Below, piece by piece: positions 8,382-16,128 of a stretch of 18,806 nucleotides of DNA (its first letter is position 1; each line of letters opens with the position of its first letter). Under the pieces are notes generated by a model. That model was not told where the DNA came from and searched no databases. It saw nothing but the letters and a program-made list of their open reading frames with translations. A program made the translations under genes and the position numbers. Source of the stretch: an uncultured Bacilli bacterium (GTDB lineage Bacteria; Bacillota_I; Bacilli_A; RF39; UBA660); assembly GCA_934086255.1 (NCBI GenBank), contig CAKOIB010000011.1, positions 1 to 18,806 of the forward strand, written 5' to 3'.

Positions 8382-9086
8382 TTAAATAGTGTTAAGTACC
8401 TTCAAAACCCTATCAGGAAAAACACTAACACCACCAAGAACAAACCCATCTAAACAATCTATCAAAGACAAAGTCTTAATACTTTCTTCATTAACTCCTC
8501 CACCATATAAAACTCTAACATTAACCCCATAATTCCTAATAAAAATCATTTTAATAAAAGAAACAACCTCACTAATTTCATCATTACTTAAAATAACATC
8601 TCCGTTAACAGAAAAAACAGGTTCATAACAAATAATAATATCTTCTTTCACTGATACAGAAGAAAAATACTCCTTAATTTGCTTTATCAAAACATCCCCA
8701 GTCTTCTTCATAGAATAAGAATAATAATCCTCCCCAAGAAAAACAATTGGACTAATTCCATTAGATATACAACTAATTACCTTCTCATTAATAACCTTAT
8801 TACTCTCAGAAAGCTTCTCCTTTCTTTCACAATGACCTACTAAAGCATACTTAACATCCAAAGACTTACAAGCATAAGCCGTAACATCTCCAGTAACATC
8901 AAGCCCAACATCCTGACAACCAAGTAAAAAATTATACTTACCTCTAAAAAAAGGAATATATAAACTACTAGGACACATTACTACATCAATATCATTCCTA
9001 ATGAGATTATTAATATCTAAAAGATAAGACTTAACAAGAGAAAACTCCAAATAATTTTTATGATTCAAAACAACCATCTTATTCAT
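8382..9086 (-). CDS. tpiA: Triosephosphate isomerase family protein, altered lid loop
   Basis: A TIM-barrel enzyme family member of 234 aa (usual about 250) that should interconvert dihydroxyacetone phosphate and glyceraldehyde 3-phosphate. Catalytic positions are present: Asn8 and Lys10 (NHK for the usual NWK), His85 in VGHCERK, Glu155 in YEPVF. The phosphate-binding YGGG and LGG motifs are there. The flexible lid, normally WAIGTGK, reads FSVNGDV, so the conserved glycines and Trp are gone. Its start overlaps the pgk end by 8 bases, behind AGGAG. Activity is plausible but less sure than the fold; it may be a paralogue. Confidence 0.88.
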   Translation of the reverse strand: MNKMVVLNHKNYLEFSLVKSYLLDINNLIRNDIDVVMCPSSLYIPFFRGKYNFLLGCQDVGLDVTGDVTAYACKSLDVKYALVGHCERKEKLSESNKVINEKVISCISNGISPIVFLGEDYYSYSMKKTGDVLIKQIKEYFSSVSVKEDIIICYEPVFSVNGDVILSNDEISEVVSFIKMIFIRNYGVNVRVLYGGGVNEESIKTLSLIDCLDGFVLGGVSVFPDRVLKVLNTI

Positions 9087-10269
9087 AATCTTTTTCTCCT
9101 ATATTAACAAGACCAGGTAAATCCTTATTAACAATATACTCAAGAGTAGCACCACCACCAGTAGAAACATAAGTAAACTTTGATGAACAAGATAAAACAT
9201 TACAACAACTAACAATATCCCCTCCACCAAGAATACTAACAACTCCAAGATCCCCTATAAAATTAAGTAACTTTTCTGATCCAATTATATAATTACTAAA
9301 CTCATAAACACCAACTGGACCATTCCAAAAAATAGTCTTAGCATCTTTCAAATAACTCATAAACAAAGAAATAGTCTTATCACCCATATCAAGTCCCATA
9401 AAATCATCATCAATAAAATCTACTAAACAATACCTCTTCAAACTATCATTACTATACTCATAAGAACCATACAAATCAACAGGAAGAACTATCTTATCAC
9501 CATACTTATCAAGCATTAAAGAACAATACGAAACATAATCTTCTTCATATAAACACTTACCAACATTATAACCCTTAGCCTTTAAAAAAGTATAACTCAT
9601 TGCCCCACCAATAAGTAAATAATCAACCCTTTCAATAAGCGAAGATATAACACCAAGCTTATCAGATAACTTAGCACCACCCATAATAACTACAAAAGGC
9701 CTATCTGGATTATCAAGCCTACTAAGATTAAAAATCTCATCCATTACTAAAAAACCAATACCAGAATCCAAATACTTACAAACCCCACAATTAGAAGCAT
9801 GAGCCCTGTGAATAGTACCAAATGCATCATTAATAAATATATCTCCTAAAGAAGCATAAAACAAAGACAAAGTATCAGAACAACCACTCTCTAACTTATC
9901 AGGAACATCATAAAATCTTGTATTCTCTAAAAGAATACCATTTCCATAAGAAACATTTAAAACACTACTTTTAACAACATCAAAATCAATATAAGGACAA
10001 AAACTAAGTTCAAAATCAACAAGCTCCTTAAGCCTTTCATAAACAACACTTAAACTATTATTAACAAAATCAGACTCACTCTTAACCTTACCCAAATGAG
10101 AAAGAATAACAACCTTTCCACCATTATTAACTATATAATTAATACTCTTCAGACTCTTAACAATCTTACTATCATCAATTATTTCACCATCTTTAATAGT
10201 AACATTTAAATCACATCTTAAAACAACTACCTTATCCTTAAAATCAAAATCAACTATAGTCTTCTTCAT
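9079..10269 (-). CDS. pgk: Phosphoglycerate kinase
   Basis: Makes ATP from 1,3-bisphosphoglycerate in glycolysis. It has 396 aa, the usual size. The start is the ATG at 10269 (MKKTIVDFDF) behind GTGGTGAT, rather than the ORF start 9 codons upstream. Landmarks are RCDLN (for RVDFN), SHLGK, LLENTRF, NDAFGTIHRAHAS, GGAKLSDK, WNGPVGVYE, GGGD and STGGGATLE. Two substrate-binding arginines of the basic patch (in DDxRI and SHLGRP) are lysines here (Lys35, Lys61), a conservative change. It lies 34 bases after dinB and is coupled to tpiA. Confidence 0.94.
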   Translation of the reverse strand: MKKTIVDFDFKDKVVVLRCDLNVTIKDGEIIDDSKIVKSLKSINYIVNNGGKVVILSHLGKVKSESDFVNNSLSVVYERLKELVDFELSFCPYIDFDVVKSSVLNVSYGNGILLENTRFYDVPDKLESGCSDTLSLFYASLGDIFINDAFGTIHRAHASNCGVCKYLDSGIGFLVMDEIFNLSRLDNPDRPFVVIMGGAKLSDKLGVISSLIERVDYLLIGGAMSYTFLKAKGYNVGKCLYEEDYVSYCSLMLDKYGDKIVLPVDLYGSYEYSNDSLKRYCLVDFIDDDFMGLDMGDKTISLFMSYLKDAKTIFWNGPVGVYEFSNYIIGSEKLLNFIGDLGVVSILGGGDIVSCCNVLSCSSKFTYVSTGGGATLEYIVNKDLPGLVNIGEKDYE

Positions 10270-10303
10270 ATTATCACCACTATTATGATAACACAAATAA
10301 AAC

Positions 10304-11488
10304 TCATTTTATAGACATATTACACTTCTTTACAGCATCATAACCAAGTTTTTTATTAATATCAGACAAAACCTTATCAATCTTTTCACCATCAACCCTA
10401 TCATTATTATCAAACAAAGACATTTGATACTTATAATCACAAACCAAATCATCAAGCCTAATCCCAATAAGCCTAATCATATCACCATCACGCCACATTT
10501 CATTAAGAAGCCTCTTACTAATAGCAAAAATATCTGAAGAATCCCTTATAGGATTTTTAACCTTAACCTGATGAGACCTCCTCTTAAAAAGATTATCCTT
10601 AAGTATAACACAAACAACATTAGCATACTTCCCATCAGACTTAATCCTTAAAGAAACCTTTTCACTAAGATAAGACAAATAATTATACAAATCAGCCTTA
10701 TTAACAATATCAACAGGCAAAGTTATTTCATTACTTATTCCCTTTGCCTCAAACAAAGAAGAATCAACCAAACTATCATCAATACCATTAGCACGTCTTA
10801 TTAAATCATTATAATTTTTAAAATACTTAGACAATAAATAAACATTGCAATTAGCAAGATCCCCAATAGTATTTATACCAATCATTCTAAGCTTAGAAGA
10901 AGTACTCTTCCCAACCATAAACAAATCCTCAATAGGAAGAGGCCACATCTTAGAACTAACCTCATAAGAATACAAAGTATGAACCCTATTAGGCTTTAAA
11001 AAATCACTAGCCATCTTAGCACACAACTTATTATTAGCAATCCCTATATTAACAGTAAACCCAAACAAAGAAAAAATCTTATCCTTAAGCTTAGTAGCAA
11101 AAACTACCTCATCCCCATAGATACTCTTAATCTTACCATAATCCATATAACATTCATCAATAGATGCAATCTCAATATCCGGAGTAATCTTTTTAAGAAA
11201 ACCAAAAAGCTTATTACTCATCTCACTATAAAAAGAATAATTAGGCTTAAAAACCTGTAGTTTAGGATACTTTTTCCTAGCACTATACAAAGTCTCAGCA
11301 GTTACAATACCATACTTCTTAGCCATAGGACTCTTAGCAACAACAATACCACTTCTCTTACTCTCATCCCCTCCGATTACAGAAACAATATTCCTAATAT
11401 CCTCATGATAACCAGACCTAAGCAAATAAACAGCAGTCCATGATAAAAAAGCATTATTAACATCAATATGAAATATTATCCTCTCCAT
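10304..11488 (-). CDS. dinB: Y-family DNA polymerase (DinB/Pol IV-like)
   Basis: A translesion polymerase of 394 aa. The catalytic carboxylates are in HIDVNNAF (Asp9) and SIDECYMD. The N-terminal block HIDVNNAFLSWTA, IGGDE and the GIVVAKS segment are typical of a Firmicutes Y-family subgroup. A helix-hairpin-helix-like region (FMVGKSTSSKLRMIGI) and a little-finger domain follow. Near the C-terminus QMSLF matches the QxxLF clamp-binding motif, so the protein should bind the beta clamp. It ends on TGA. It leads a unit with pgk and tpiA, an odd grouping that probably reflects shared transcription rather than function. Confidence 0.93.
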   Translation of the reverse strand: MERIIFHIDVNNAFLSWTAVYLLRSGYHEDIRNIVSVIGGDESKRSGIVVAKSPMAKKYGIVTAETLYSARKKYPKLQVFKPNYSFYSEMSNKLFGFLKKITPDIEIASIDECYMDYGKIKSIYGDEVVFATKLKDKIFSLFGFTVNIGIANNKLCAKMASDFLKPNRVHTLYSYEVSSKMWPLPIEDLFMVGKSTSSKLRMIGINTIGDLANCNVYLLSKYFKNYNDLIRRANGIDDSLVDSSLFEAKGISNEITLPVDIVNKADLYNYLSYLSEKVSLRIKSDGKYANVVCVILKDNLFKRRSHQVKVKNPIRDSSDIFAISKRLLNEMWRDGDMIRLIGIRLDDLVCDYKYQMSLFDNNDRVDGEKIDKVLSDINKKLGYDAVKKCNMSIK

Positions 11489-11508
11489 AGCAATCTCCTA
11501 ATAAATTA

Positions 11509-11537
11509 ATTATAGCAAACATCCATTCACAAAACAA
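11509..11537 (-). promoter_or_regulatory. Promoter of dinB-pgk-tpiA
   Basis: Minus strand: TTGTTT (11532-11537), 17-bp spacer, TATAAT (11509-11514), 20 bases before the dinB start. I saw no terminator after tpiA, so transcripts may read into spo0A. Confidence 0.6.
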
Positions 11538-11538
11538 G

Positions 11539-11564
11539 AAAAAAAGAGAAAATTATTTCTCTTT
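11539..11564 (-). terminator. ybbR intrinsic terminator (AT-rich)
   Basis: A perfect 9-bp inverted repeat AAAGAGAAA/TTTCTCTTT (11543-11551 and 11556-11564, 4-base loop) overlaps the ybbR stop and is followed on the minus strand by a T-rich tract. Low GC makes it weaker than the other terminators here. Confidence 0.55.
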
Positions 11565-12953
11565 AGTAATTATTATCTTAACAGTCTTCGTAGTAGGAGT
11601 ATACCCTATCTTAAGATCATCACCAGTAACCTTAACTGTAACCTCATGAGTACCAACACCAAGACCATTTAAATCAACATAAGCAGAAATCGCATCAGTA
11701 GTAACAGCCTTAATATTACTATCAGTACCCTTAAGCACAACAGAAACCTTAGAATTAGCCTTTCCATCAGCTTTTGCAACAAGTCCACTACCTAAATTCT
11801 TAGTAGCAATACTTACATCATCAATAGTCTTAGACTTAGTATCACCAAGACTAACCTTAACAACAACAGACTTAGTACTAGCTTCATTAACCCCACTAGG
11901 AAGGGATAAATTAACATTATATTCAGTAGCCTTTGAAATACCATCAACATTAATTGAAACCGGTAAATAATCTATCTTAGATAAAACATCCAAATCCCCA
12001 AATAACTTAACATTAGTCTCACTCATAGTAATTGAATCAATAGACTTACCAAACACAACATCACCCTCAGGAATAACCTTAATAGGAACTTCCTTACTTG
12101 GAGATGCAATCTCGATAGTAGCATCAACAGTTTTTGGAACAATCTCAACATCCATCTTATTACCATTCTTATCATAAGCAACAAGAGGAATATCCTTCAA
12201 AGTAGTAGTACCAACACTAGGATTTATAATATTAGTAACATCAAGCAAAGCCTTTACCATAGCAACCTTTTTCAACTTATACTCAGCGCCCTTTATATAA
12301 ACATCATCCCTACTAAAAGAAGTATTAGTAATTGAATACCTAGAATCAAGCTTATCCTCATAAAGTATTTCCTTAGTAACCTTTCTAGATTCAGAAACCT
12401 TTTCATATATAGTTACATTTGCATAAGAAGGATCAATCTTATAATCAATCGAAGCAACTGAACTCTTATACTTAAGAGCAACCCTATGAGTACCAGGTTT
12501 TAACCCTCTTAAATCAACAACAACATCATCCTTTTGATATTGATTAGCAAGATACAAATCAGCCCTTCTACCAATAAGAGTAATATCAACAGTCTTTTCC
12601 AACCCCTCAACTACATAAGCCTCTTCATTATATAAAGCCTTAACCTCTTTACCATATATAACATCAGCACTATCATTCATCATAGTATTTGCAATCTTAT
12701 CAACAGAAAAAAACGAAATCAAAGCAAGAACCAAAGACAAAGTAATAAGAAACATTCTATTATTAAGCAATCTTTCAAGAGGCTTATTATTAGCATTTAA
12801 AACCTTCATAATAGCCATCATAACTTTTGCAATTGGTGTAATGATAAACCTATCTATAACTCTATAAATATAAGCAAAAAAATTAAAAACACTTCTTAAA
12901 ACTTTCTTCCATAACTTACTCTTCTTCTTTGAGGACTTTTTATTTTTCATCAT
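11553..12953 (-). CDS. cdaR: YbbR-domain protein CdaR, regulator of c-di-AMP cyclase
   Basis: A membrane-anchored partner of CdaA that modulates c-di-AMP synthesis. I start it at 12953 (MMKNKKSSKK, 466 aa), behind GGAGG inside the end of cdaA; the in-frame ORF reaches 12983. A lysine-rich N-terminus, an amphipathic stretch and one membrane helix (about residues 67-83, FLITLSLVLALISFF) precede a long extracellular part. That part has repeated YbbR-type beta modules, seen as recurring VDLRGLKPGTHRVALK-like and YVDLNGLGVGTHEVTVK-like strands. The membrane helix comes later in the chain than in typical CdaR. Overlap with cdaA matches the conserved cdaA-cdaR operon. Confidence 0.88.
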   Translation of the reverse strand: MMKNKKSSKKKSKLWKKVLRSVFNFFAYIYRVIDRFIITPIAKVMMAIMKVLNANNKPLERLLNNRMFLITLSLVLALISFFSVDKIANTMMNDSADVIYGKEVKALYNEEAYVVEGLEKTVDITLIGRRADLYLANQYQKDDVVVDLRGLKPGTHRVALKYKSSVASIDYKIDPSYANVTIYEKVSESRKVTKEILYEDKLDSRYSITNTSFSRDDVYIKGAEYKLKKVAMVKALLDVTNIINPSVGTTTLKDIPLVAYDKNGNKMDVEIVPKTVDATIEIASPSKEVPIKVIPEGDVVFGKSIDSITMSETNVKLFGDLDVLSKIDYLPVSINVDGISKATEYNVNLSLPSGVNEASTKSVVVKVSLGDTKSKTIDDVSIATKNLGSGLVAKADGKANSKVSVVLKGTDSNIKAVTTDAISAYVDLNGLGVGTHEVTVKVTGDDLKIGYTPTTKTVKIIITKEK

Positions 12954-13758
12954 ACACTTCCTCCTCATCATAAAAATCTTCAAAATCTTCTTGTTTAGGT
13001 CTTAACTCATCAATAAGAAGAATTCTAGCATCATCAATAGTAATATTATAATACAATTCACCCTTCATAGCAATTGACACTCTACCAGTTTCCTCAGAAA
13101 CAATAATAGAAATAGCATCAGTCTCTTCAGTAATACCAACACCAGCCCTATGACGAGTACCAAGTCTTTTATTAATCTTTAAACTGTTACTAGTAGGAAA
13201 AACCGCTCCAGCACAACTAATCTTATCACCTTGAATAATAACCCCACCATCATGAAGAGGATTATTAGGGAAGAATATAGATATTAAAAGCTCACTAGTA
13301 ATATCAGCATACAAATTAGTAGCCTTAGAAATATATTCTTGTAAACTAACATCCCTTTCAAGAACAATTAAAGCCCCAATCCTTTGCTTTCTCATATAAT
13401 CAACAGCATTAATAACTTCATAAACAAGCCTTTCTCTTTCATCAACAGTTAAAACCTTATGACGACCAAGAAGCTGTGTCTTTCCAATTTGCTCCAAAAT
13501 ATTTCTAATTTCAGGTTGAAATATAATAATAAGAGCAAGAGGTCCCCATTGAATAACATAATCAAGAAATAATCCAACCAAAGTCAAATTAAGCCATACA
13601 GAAACCAATTTCAATAAGATAATAACCGCTATTCCCTTAAATAGCAATGACAACTTAACATTATTTTTTATATTCTTTAAAAGCACATAAATAAGTGCCC
13701 AAACAATAGCAACATCTAGTATACTTCTAAGAGTTGTAATAATTGCATCAAAACTCAT
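12940..13758 (-). CDS. cdaA: Diadenylate cyclase CdaA
   Basis: Condenses two ATP into cyclic di-AMP, which controls potassium transport and wall homeostasis. It has 272 aa. Three membrane helices lie in residues 5-80, followed by the DAC domain. The RHR motif (202-204, in LGTRHRAGVG) and SEETG are intact. The DGA motif is DGG here (170-172, in PLHDGGVII). A C-terminal acidic tail (DFYDEEEVYDEK) ends the protein. The ATG at 13758 follows TAGGAGG. It overlaps cdaR and heads the operon. Confidence 0.95.
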   Translation of the reverse strand: MSFDAIITTLRSILDVAIVWALIYVLLKNIKNNVKLSLLFKGIAVIILLKLVSVWLNLTLVGLFLDYVIQWGPLALIIIFQPEIRNILEQIGKTQLLGRHKVLTVDERERLVYEVINAVDYMRKQRIGALIVLERDVSLQEYISKATNLYADITSELLISIFFPNNPLHDGGVIIQGDKISCAGAVFPTSNSLKINKRLGTRHRAGVGITEETDAISIIVSEETGRVSIAMKGELYYNITIDDARILLIDELRPKQEDFEDFYDEEEVYDEK

Positions 13759-13779
13759 AAATAAAATACCTCCTAAAAA

Positions 13780-13853
13780 ATTATATCATTTATTTAAAAA
13801 TATGTAAAATCTACTATCTATACAAGTATACTATAAAAATTAAAAAATTGTAA
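13780..13853 (-). promoter_or_regulatory. cdaA-cdaR promoter region, two candidate promoters
   Basis: The upstream candidate is TTACAA (13848-13853), 17-bp spacer, TATACT (13825-13830), leaving about 60 bases of leader. A second is TTTACA (13803-13808), 17-bp spacer, TATAAT (13780-13785) with TGA before the -10. Its start point would fall almost on the ribosome binding site, so the upstream one is the better guess. The rest of the 186-base gap is A-rich and holds nothing I recognise beyond the coat-gene terminator. Confidence 0.5.
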
Positions 13854-13936
13854 TACAATTATAAAAAAAACAAAAGTAAAAAAAGCAAAACCAAGTAAAA
13901 ACAAACATAAAAAGAGTAAAACACTTTACATATAAA

Positions 13937-13970
13937 AAAATAAACTAATTCAAAGAATTTAGTTTATTTT
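13937..13970 (-). terminator. Terminator of the coat gene pair
   Basis: A long AT-rich inverted repeat (arms about 13937-13951 and 13955-13970, one bulged base) spans the stop codon and is followed by T residues on the minus strand. Confidence 0.6.
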
Positions 13971-14256
13971 CTAACATATCAAGCTTTTCACTAACTAAAG
14001 AAGACGAAGCAACATCTAAACTATACCAACCTCTAGCAAACATTGCATTAAATACCCTTCTTTGTAAATCATCAACCTCATCAAACATATTTAAATAATT
14101 ATCATGCAAAAACTCATTACTAGCCTCAGTAAGACAAACAGCATAATTCTTAACCATACTCTTCTCCATAGAAAGCATAATATCCATATAATCCCTATCA
14201 TTAAGATTAATTCCACTAGGAACCTCAACCATAGGATTACTAATTTTATTATTCAT
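13945..14256 (-). CDS. CotF-family spore coat protein
   Basis: A 103-aa protein of the Coat_F family. The family pattern is visible: LNDRDYMDIMLSMEKSMVKN, then a second helix LTEASNEFLHDNY and DDLQRRVFNAMFARGWY. The four-helix-bundle-like domain is found in coat proteins of Bacilli and Clostridia. The start at 14256 (MNNKISNPM) follows GGGAGGATTT; an in-frame ATG lies 6 codons upstream. It overlaps the preceding small gene by 8 bases. Role in the coat is from family knowledge. Confidence 0.85.
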   Translation of the reverse strand: MNNKISNPMVEVPSGINLNDRDYMDIMLSMEKSMVKNYAVCLTEASNEFLHDNYLNMFDEVDDLQRRVFNAMFARGWYSLDVASSSLVSEKLDMLENKLNSLN

Positions 14257-14479
14257 AAATCCTCCCATCCTCATCCAATAAATCAGTTATAATACTAAGA
14301 TTATTCAAATGCACATTCTTAATATCAAGAAACAAATCTTTTAATTCTCCATCAGTTGCATTAACATAAGAAAAATTAGCAAACTTTAAAGCATCATAAT
14401 TCCAATTAAACATATCAGTAAGATAATCCAAATCCTTACCACTTATAATCGTAGGTACTTCATCATATTCTTTATTCAT
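14249..14479 (-). CDS. Small CotF-partner-like protein
   Basis: A 76-aa acidic protein starting MNKEYDEVPTII (ATG at 14479, GGAGG site 4 bases upstream). The block KDLDYLTDMFNWNYDALKFA resembles the short proteins encoded next to CotF-like genes in Clostridia and Bacilli, as I recall them. Two helices with conserved Trp and a late His (VHLNNL) suggest a half-bundle. Overlap with the CotF gene implies coupled synthesis and perhaps a complex. The function is inferred only from its partner. Confidence 0.7.
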   Translation of the reverse strand: MNKEYDEVPTIISGKDLDYLTDMFNWNYDALKFANFSYVNATDGELKDLFLDIKNVHLNNLSIITDLLDEDGRIYE

Positions 14480-14523
14480 ATTAACCTCCACTACTATTAT
14501 TAACAAAAAAGAAAAGTATATAC

Positions 14524-14548
14524 AAAAAAAGAGTAAGAAAACTTACCC
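14524..14548 (-). terminator. Terminator after the YjcZ-like gene
   Basis: Minus strand: GGGTAAG-TTTT-CTTACTC with one G-U pair, then seven T residues. It directly follows the small gene stop codon. Confidence 0.8.
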
Positions 14549-14695
14549 TTAGCAACAAGGTTTATTATTACCATTATTATAACTACCATTATTCCAGAAT
14601 AATATAAAGAAAACTATTATAATAACAATAATTATCCAAAACCAACTTCCTTCAGCATAACCATTACCATAACTTGGATATCCATAACCGTACAT
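14549..14695 (-). CDS. YjcZ-type small sporulation membrane protein
   Basis: A 48-aa gene with ATG at 14695 and TAA at 14549-14551. It encodes a Tyr/Gly-rich head (MYGYGYPSYGNGY), a Trp-flanked membrane helix (about residues 18-34, made of Ile, Val, Phe and Leu) and a tail with Gly/Asn and a terminal CC. This layout matches YjcZ/sporulation micropeptides of Bacilli. A GGGGGG-type site precedes the start, and a strong terminator follows. Its place beside the CotF pair supports a sporulation role, which remains inference. Confidence 0.8.
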   Translation of the reverse strand: MYGYGYPSYGNGYAEGSWFWIIIVIIIVFFILFWNNGSYNNGNNKPCC

Positions 14696-14757
14696 TTAAA
14701 ATCCCCCCTTTACTATATTATATAAAAATATAGATAAAAGAAGTATAATGGATACCT

Positions 14758-14791
14758 AAAAAAAAGCAAGTAAGAAACTTCTAACTCACTT
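14758..14791 (-). terminator. Terminator after the 308-aa gene
   Basis: Minus-strand hairpin AAGTGAG (14785-14791) with CTTACTT (14768-14774), one G-U pair, followed by GC and a run of T. Confidence 0.7.
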
Positions 14792-14801
14792 ATACTAAAT
14801 A

Positions 14802-15728
14802 TTATATTAAAGTTTTTTTCTTTATTGATTCCAATTCACAACTCTCAGATCTTAACAAACTCATTTGTTTACAAAACTCAATTTCATCCCAAACTCTATC
14901 AACAATTTCTTTATTATCAAAAATATCAAATAACATATCATATGTGTATTCATCAAAATCAAACTTTTCATACAATGATAAAAAATCATCATTCAATCTA
15001 AAACAGTCATTAATAACACCGTATTTCCATTGAGATAAACATTCAGCATAATCCTCATCATCATACCAAAAGTCCATAATCAACTTTTTCTTTTCATCCA
15101 AAGACCAATTTGGATTTTTTAATATAGCATATCTAATATCATACACACCAATTCCATGTGCTTGCTTTTCAGAAAGACTGGAAAACATATAATTTATATA
15201 TTGCAATCCTGATTTATTATCAATTATATTTATAGAACCATCAAGATCAATAAAACAATCATTTTCATCACTATTAATTTCCTCTAATTGTTTAGAAAAA
15301 TCCTCCATATCTTTTTGCCAACGAACAGTATCAATTTTATTCATTGCTTCATTAACAGCAAAATCTTTTTGCTTTTCAGTAAGTTTTAAATTATGATTCC
15401 ACAAACTCATTAATAAAAATGAATAACCACCATTTGAAGCACCATTAATAACCATTCTTGCAATATCAATATTAGAATAAATAGCATCAATTAACTTCAT
15501 ATATGCAACTTCATCAACCACATCATAATCTCTCAGCATAAAATCACATATAGCAAGCCCATTAACTGTATCCTTTTCATTATATTTATCTTTTTTAACT
15601 TGTACTGCCTCTCTCAAAATACTTGAATCAATTTTAATTTTTTCCCAAACTTCATTACAATCAGAAGCTTCCTTCATTATATAAGCAGCTTTATATAATT
15701 CATTATCAATTTTTTCTATATCAACCAT
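14802..15728 (-). CDS. Unrecognised acidic protein next to att repeat
   Basis: I do not recognise this 308-aa protein. The start is the ATG at 15728 (MVDIEKIDNELYK) with GGAGGG ahead; the in-frame ORF reaches 15770. It has no signal peptide or membrane helix. It is rich in Asp and Glu with many Trp and Tyr, looks helical (for example LSEKQAHGIGVYDIRYAIL, then NPNWSLDEKKKLIMDFWYDDEDY), and ends in lysines. Its codons favour A at third positions, unlike the T- and G-rich genes to its left, which hints at foreign origin. It lies between the spore-coat genes and the tRNA-derived repeat, with its own promoter and terminator. Confidence 0.8.
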   Translation of the reverse strand: MVDIEKIDNELYKAAYIMKEASDCNEVWEKIKIDSSILREAVQVKKDKYNEKDTVNGLAICDFMLRDYDVVDEVAYMKLIDAIYSNIDIARMVINGASNGGYSFLLMSLWNHNLKLTEKQKDFAVNEAMNKIDTVRWQKDMEDFSKQLEEINSDENDCFIDLDGSINIIDNKSGLQYINYMFSSLSEKQAHGIGVYDIRYAILKNPNWSLDEKKKLIMDFWYDDEDYAECLSQWKYGVINDCFRLNDDFLSLYEKFDFDEYTYDMLFDIFDNKEIVDRVWDEIEFCKQMSLLRSESCELESIKKKTLI

Positions 15729-15747
15729 ATTATCCCTCCGTACCAAT

Positions 15748-15775
15748 ATTATACCAAATATATCAAACATTTCAA
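15748..15775 (-). promoter_or_regulatory. Promoter of the unrecognised gene
   Basis: Minus strand: TTGAAA (15770-15775), 16-bp spacer, TATAAT (15748-15753) preceded by TGG. Only about 20 bases lie between the -10 and the start codon. Confidence 0.65.
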
Positions 15776-15780
15776 CACTT

Positions 15781-15847
15781 TTTTACATTATAAAACTCGA
15801 ACAATCTAACCTTAAATCTAAATACATATTTGGTGGAGGATATGGGA
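15781..15847. repeat. Left copy of tRNA-Ala 3'-end repeat (probable att site)
   Basis: This stretch matches 17575-17641 at 59 of 67 positions by my alignment, with a 25-base identical core (15817-15841 versus 17611-17635). It includes the CCA end and acceptor strand of tRNA-Ala plus its downstream terminator region. Here the terminator's second arm is mutated and only about 17 bases of tRNA remain, so this is not a gene. Confidence 0.8.
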
Positions 15848-15951
15848 AGTTAATTTATACTTTAATATCAACTTTTTTAATTATATCAAGCACTAACAAA
15901 ACATACGATTTTTAAATAAAAGTGTGTTTAGAGTGTGTATCAAAATGAACT

Positions 15952-16053
15952 GTAAAAATTATTACAGAAAAACCGTTATGGCAAAAGTTTTTAGACGATA
16001 ACCATAAAACATATGGTACACGGACAAAGATGTCAGATTTAAAGAAAAATAAC
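15952..16053 (+). pseudogene. Possible IS3-family transposase fragment
   Basis: One plus-strand frame reads about 34 codons without a stop. It includes KFLDDNHKTYGTRTKMSDLKK, which resembles the HTH_21 segment of IS3-family OrfB proteins (pattern F-x-x-N-x-x-x-YGxR...L). A stop (TGA) lies just before it, and there is no start codon or matching flank. It could be chance. The 280-base stretch from 15848 to 16128 otherwise holds no gene, only the promoter near its end. Confidence 0.3.
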
Positions 16054-16080
16054 ACTTTTTGTTTCCTCCTATTTTTTATT

Positions 16081-16108
16081 TTGTTTTTATTTGCTTTTAG
16101 CGTATAAT
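16081..16108 (+). promoter_or_regulatory. Promoter of the decayed repressor gene
   Basis: Plus strand: TTGTTT (16081-16086), 16-bp spacer, TATAAT (16103-16108), followed by an intact GAAGGAGGAG binding site. Confidence 0.55.
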
Positions 16109-16128
16109 TAAAAGTGAAGGAGGAGAAT

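Noticed and set aside
15831..15847. A second tRNA gene at the left repeat
   Set aside because: Only the last 17 bases of tRNA-Ala are present, followed by unrelated sequence; no D-arm or anticodon arm.
15848..16080. Integrase remnant next to the left att copy
   Set aside because: Both strands were read for tyrosine-recombinase motifs (the R...HxxR...Y pattern) and none was seen; only the weak IS3-like fragment stood out.
16114..16116. GTG as the start of the repressor ORF
   Set aside because: It lies upstream of the GAAGGAGGAG binding site, whose spacing points to the ATA at 16129. The ORF is also broken downstream.
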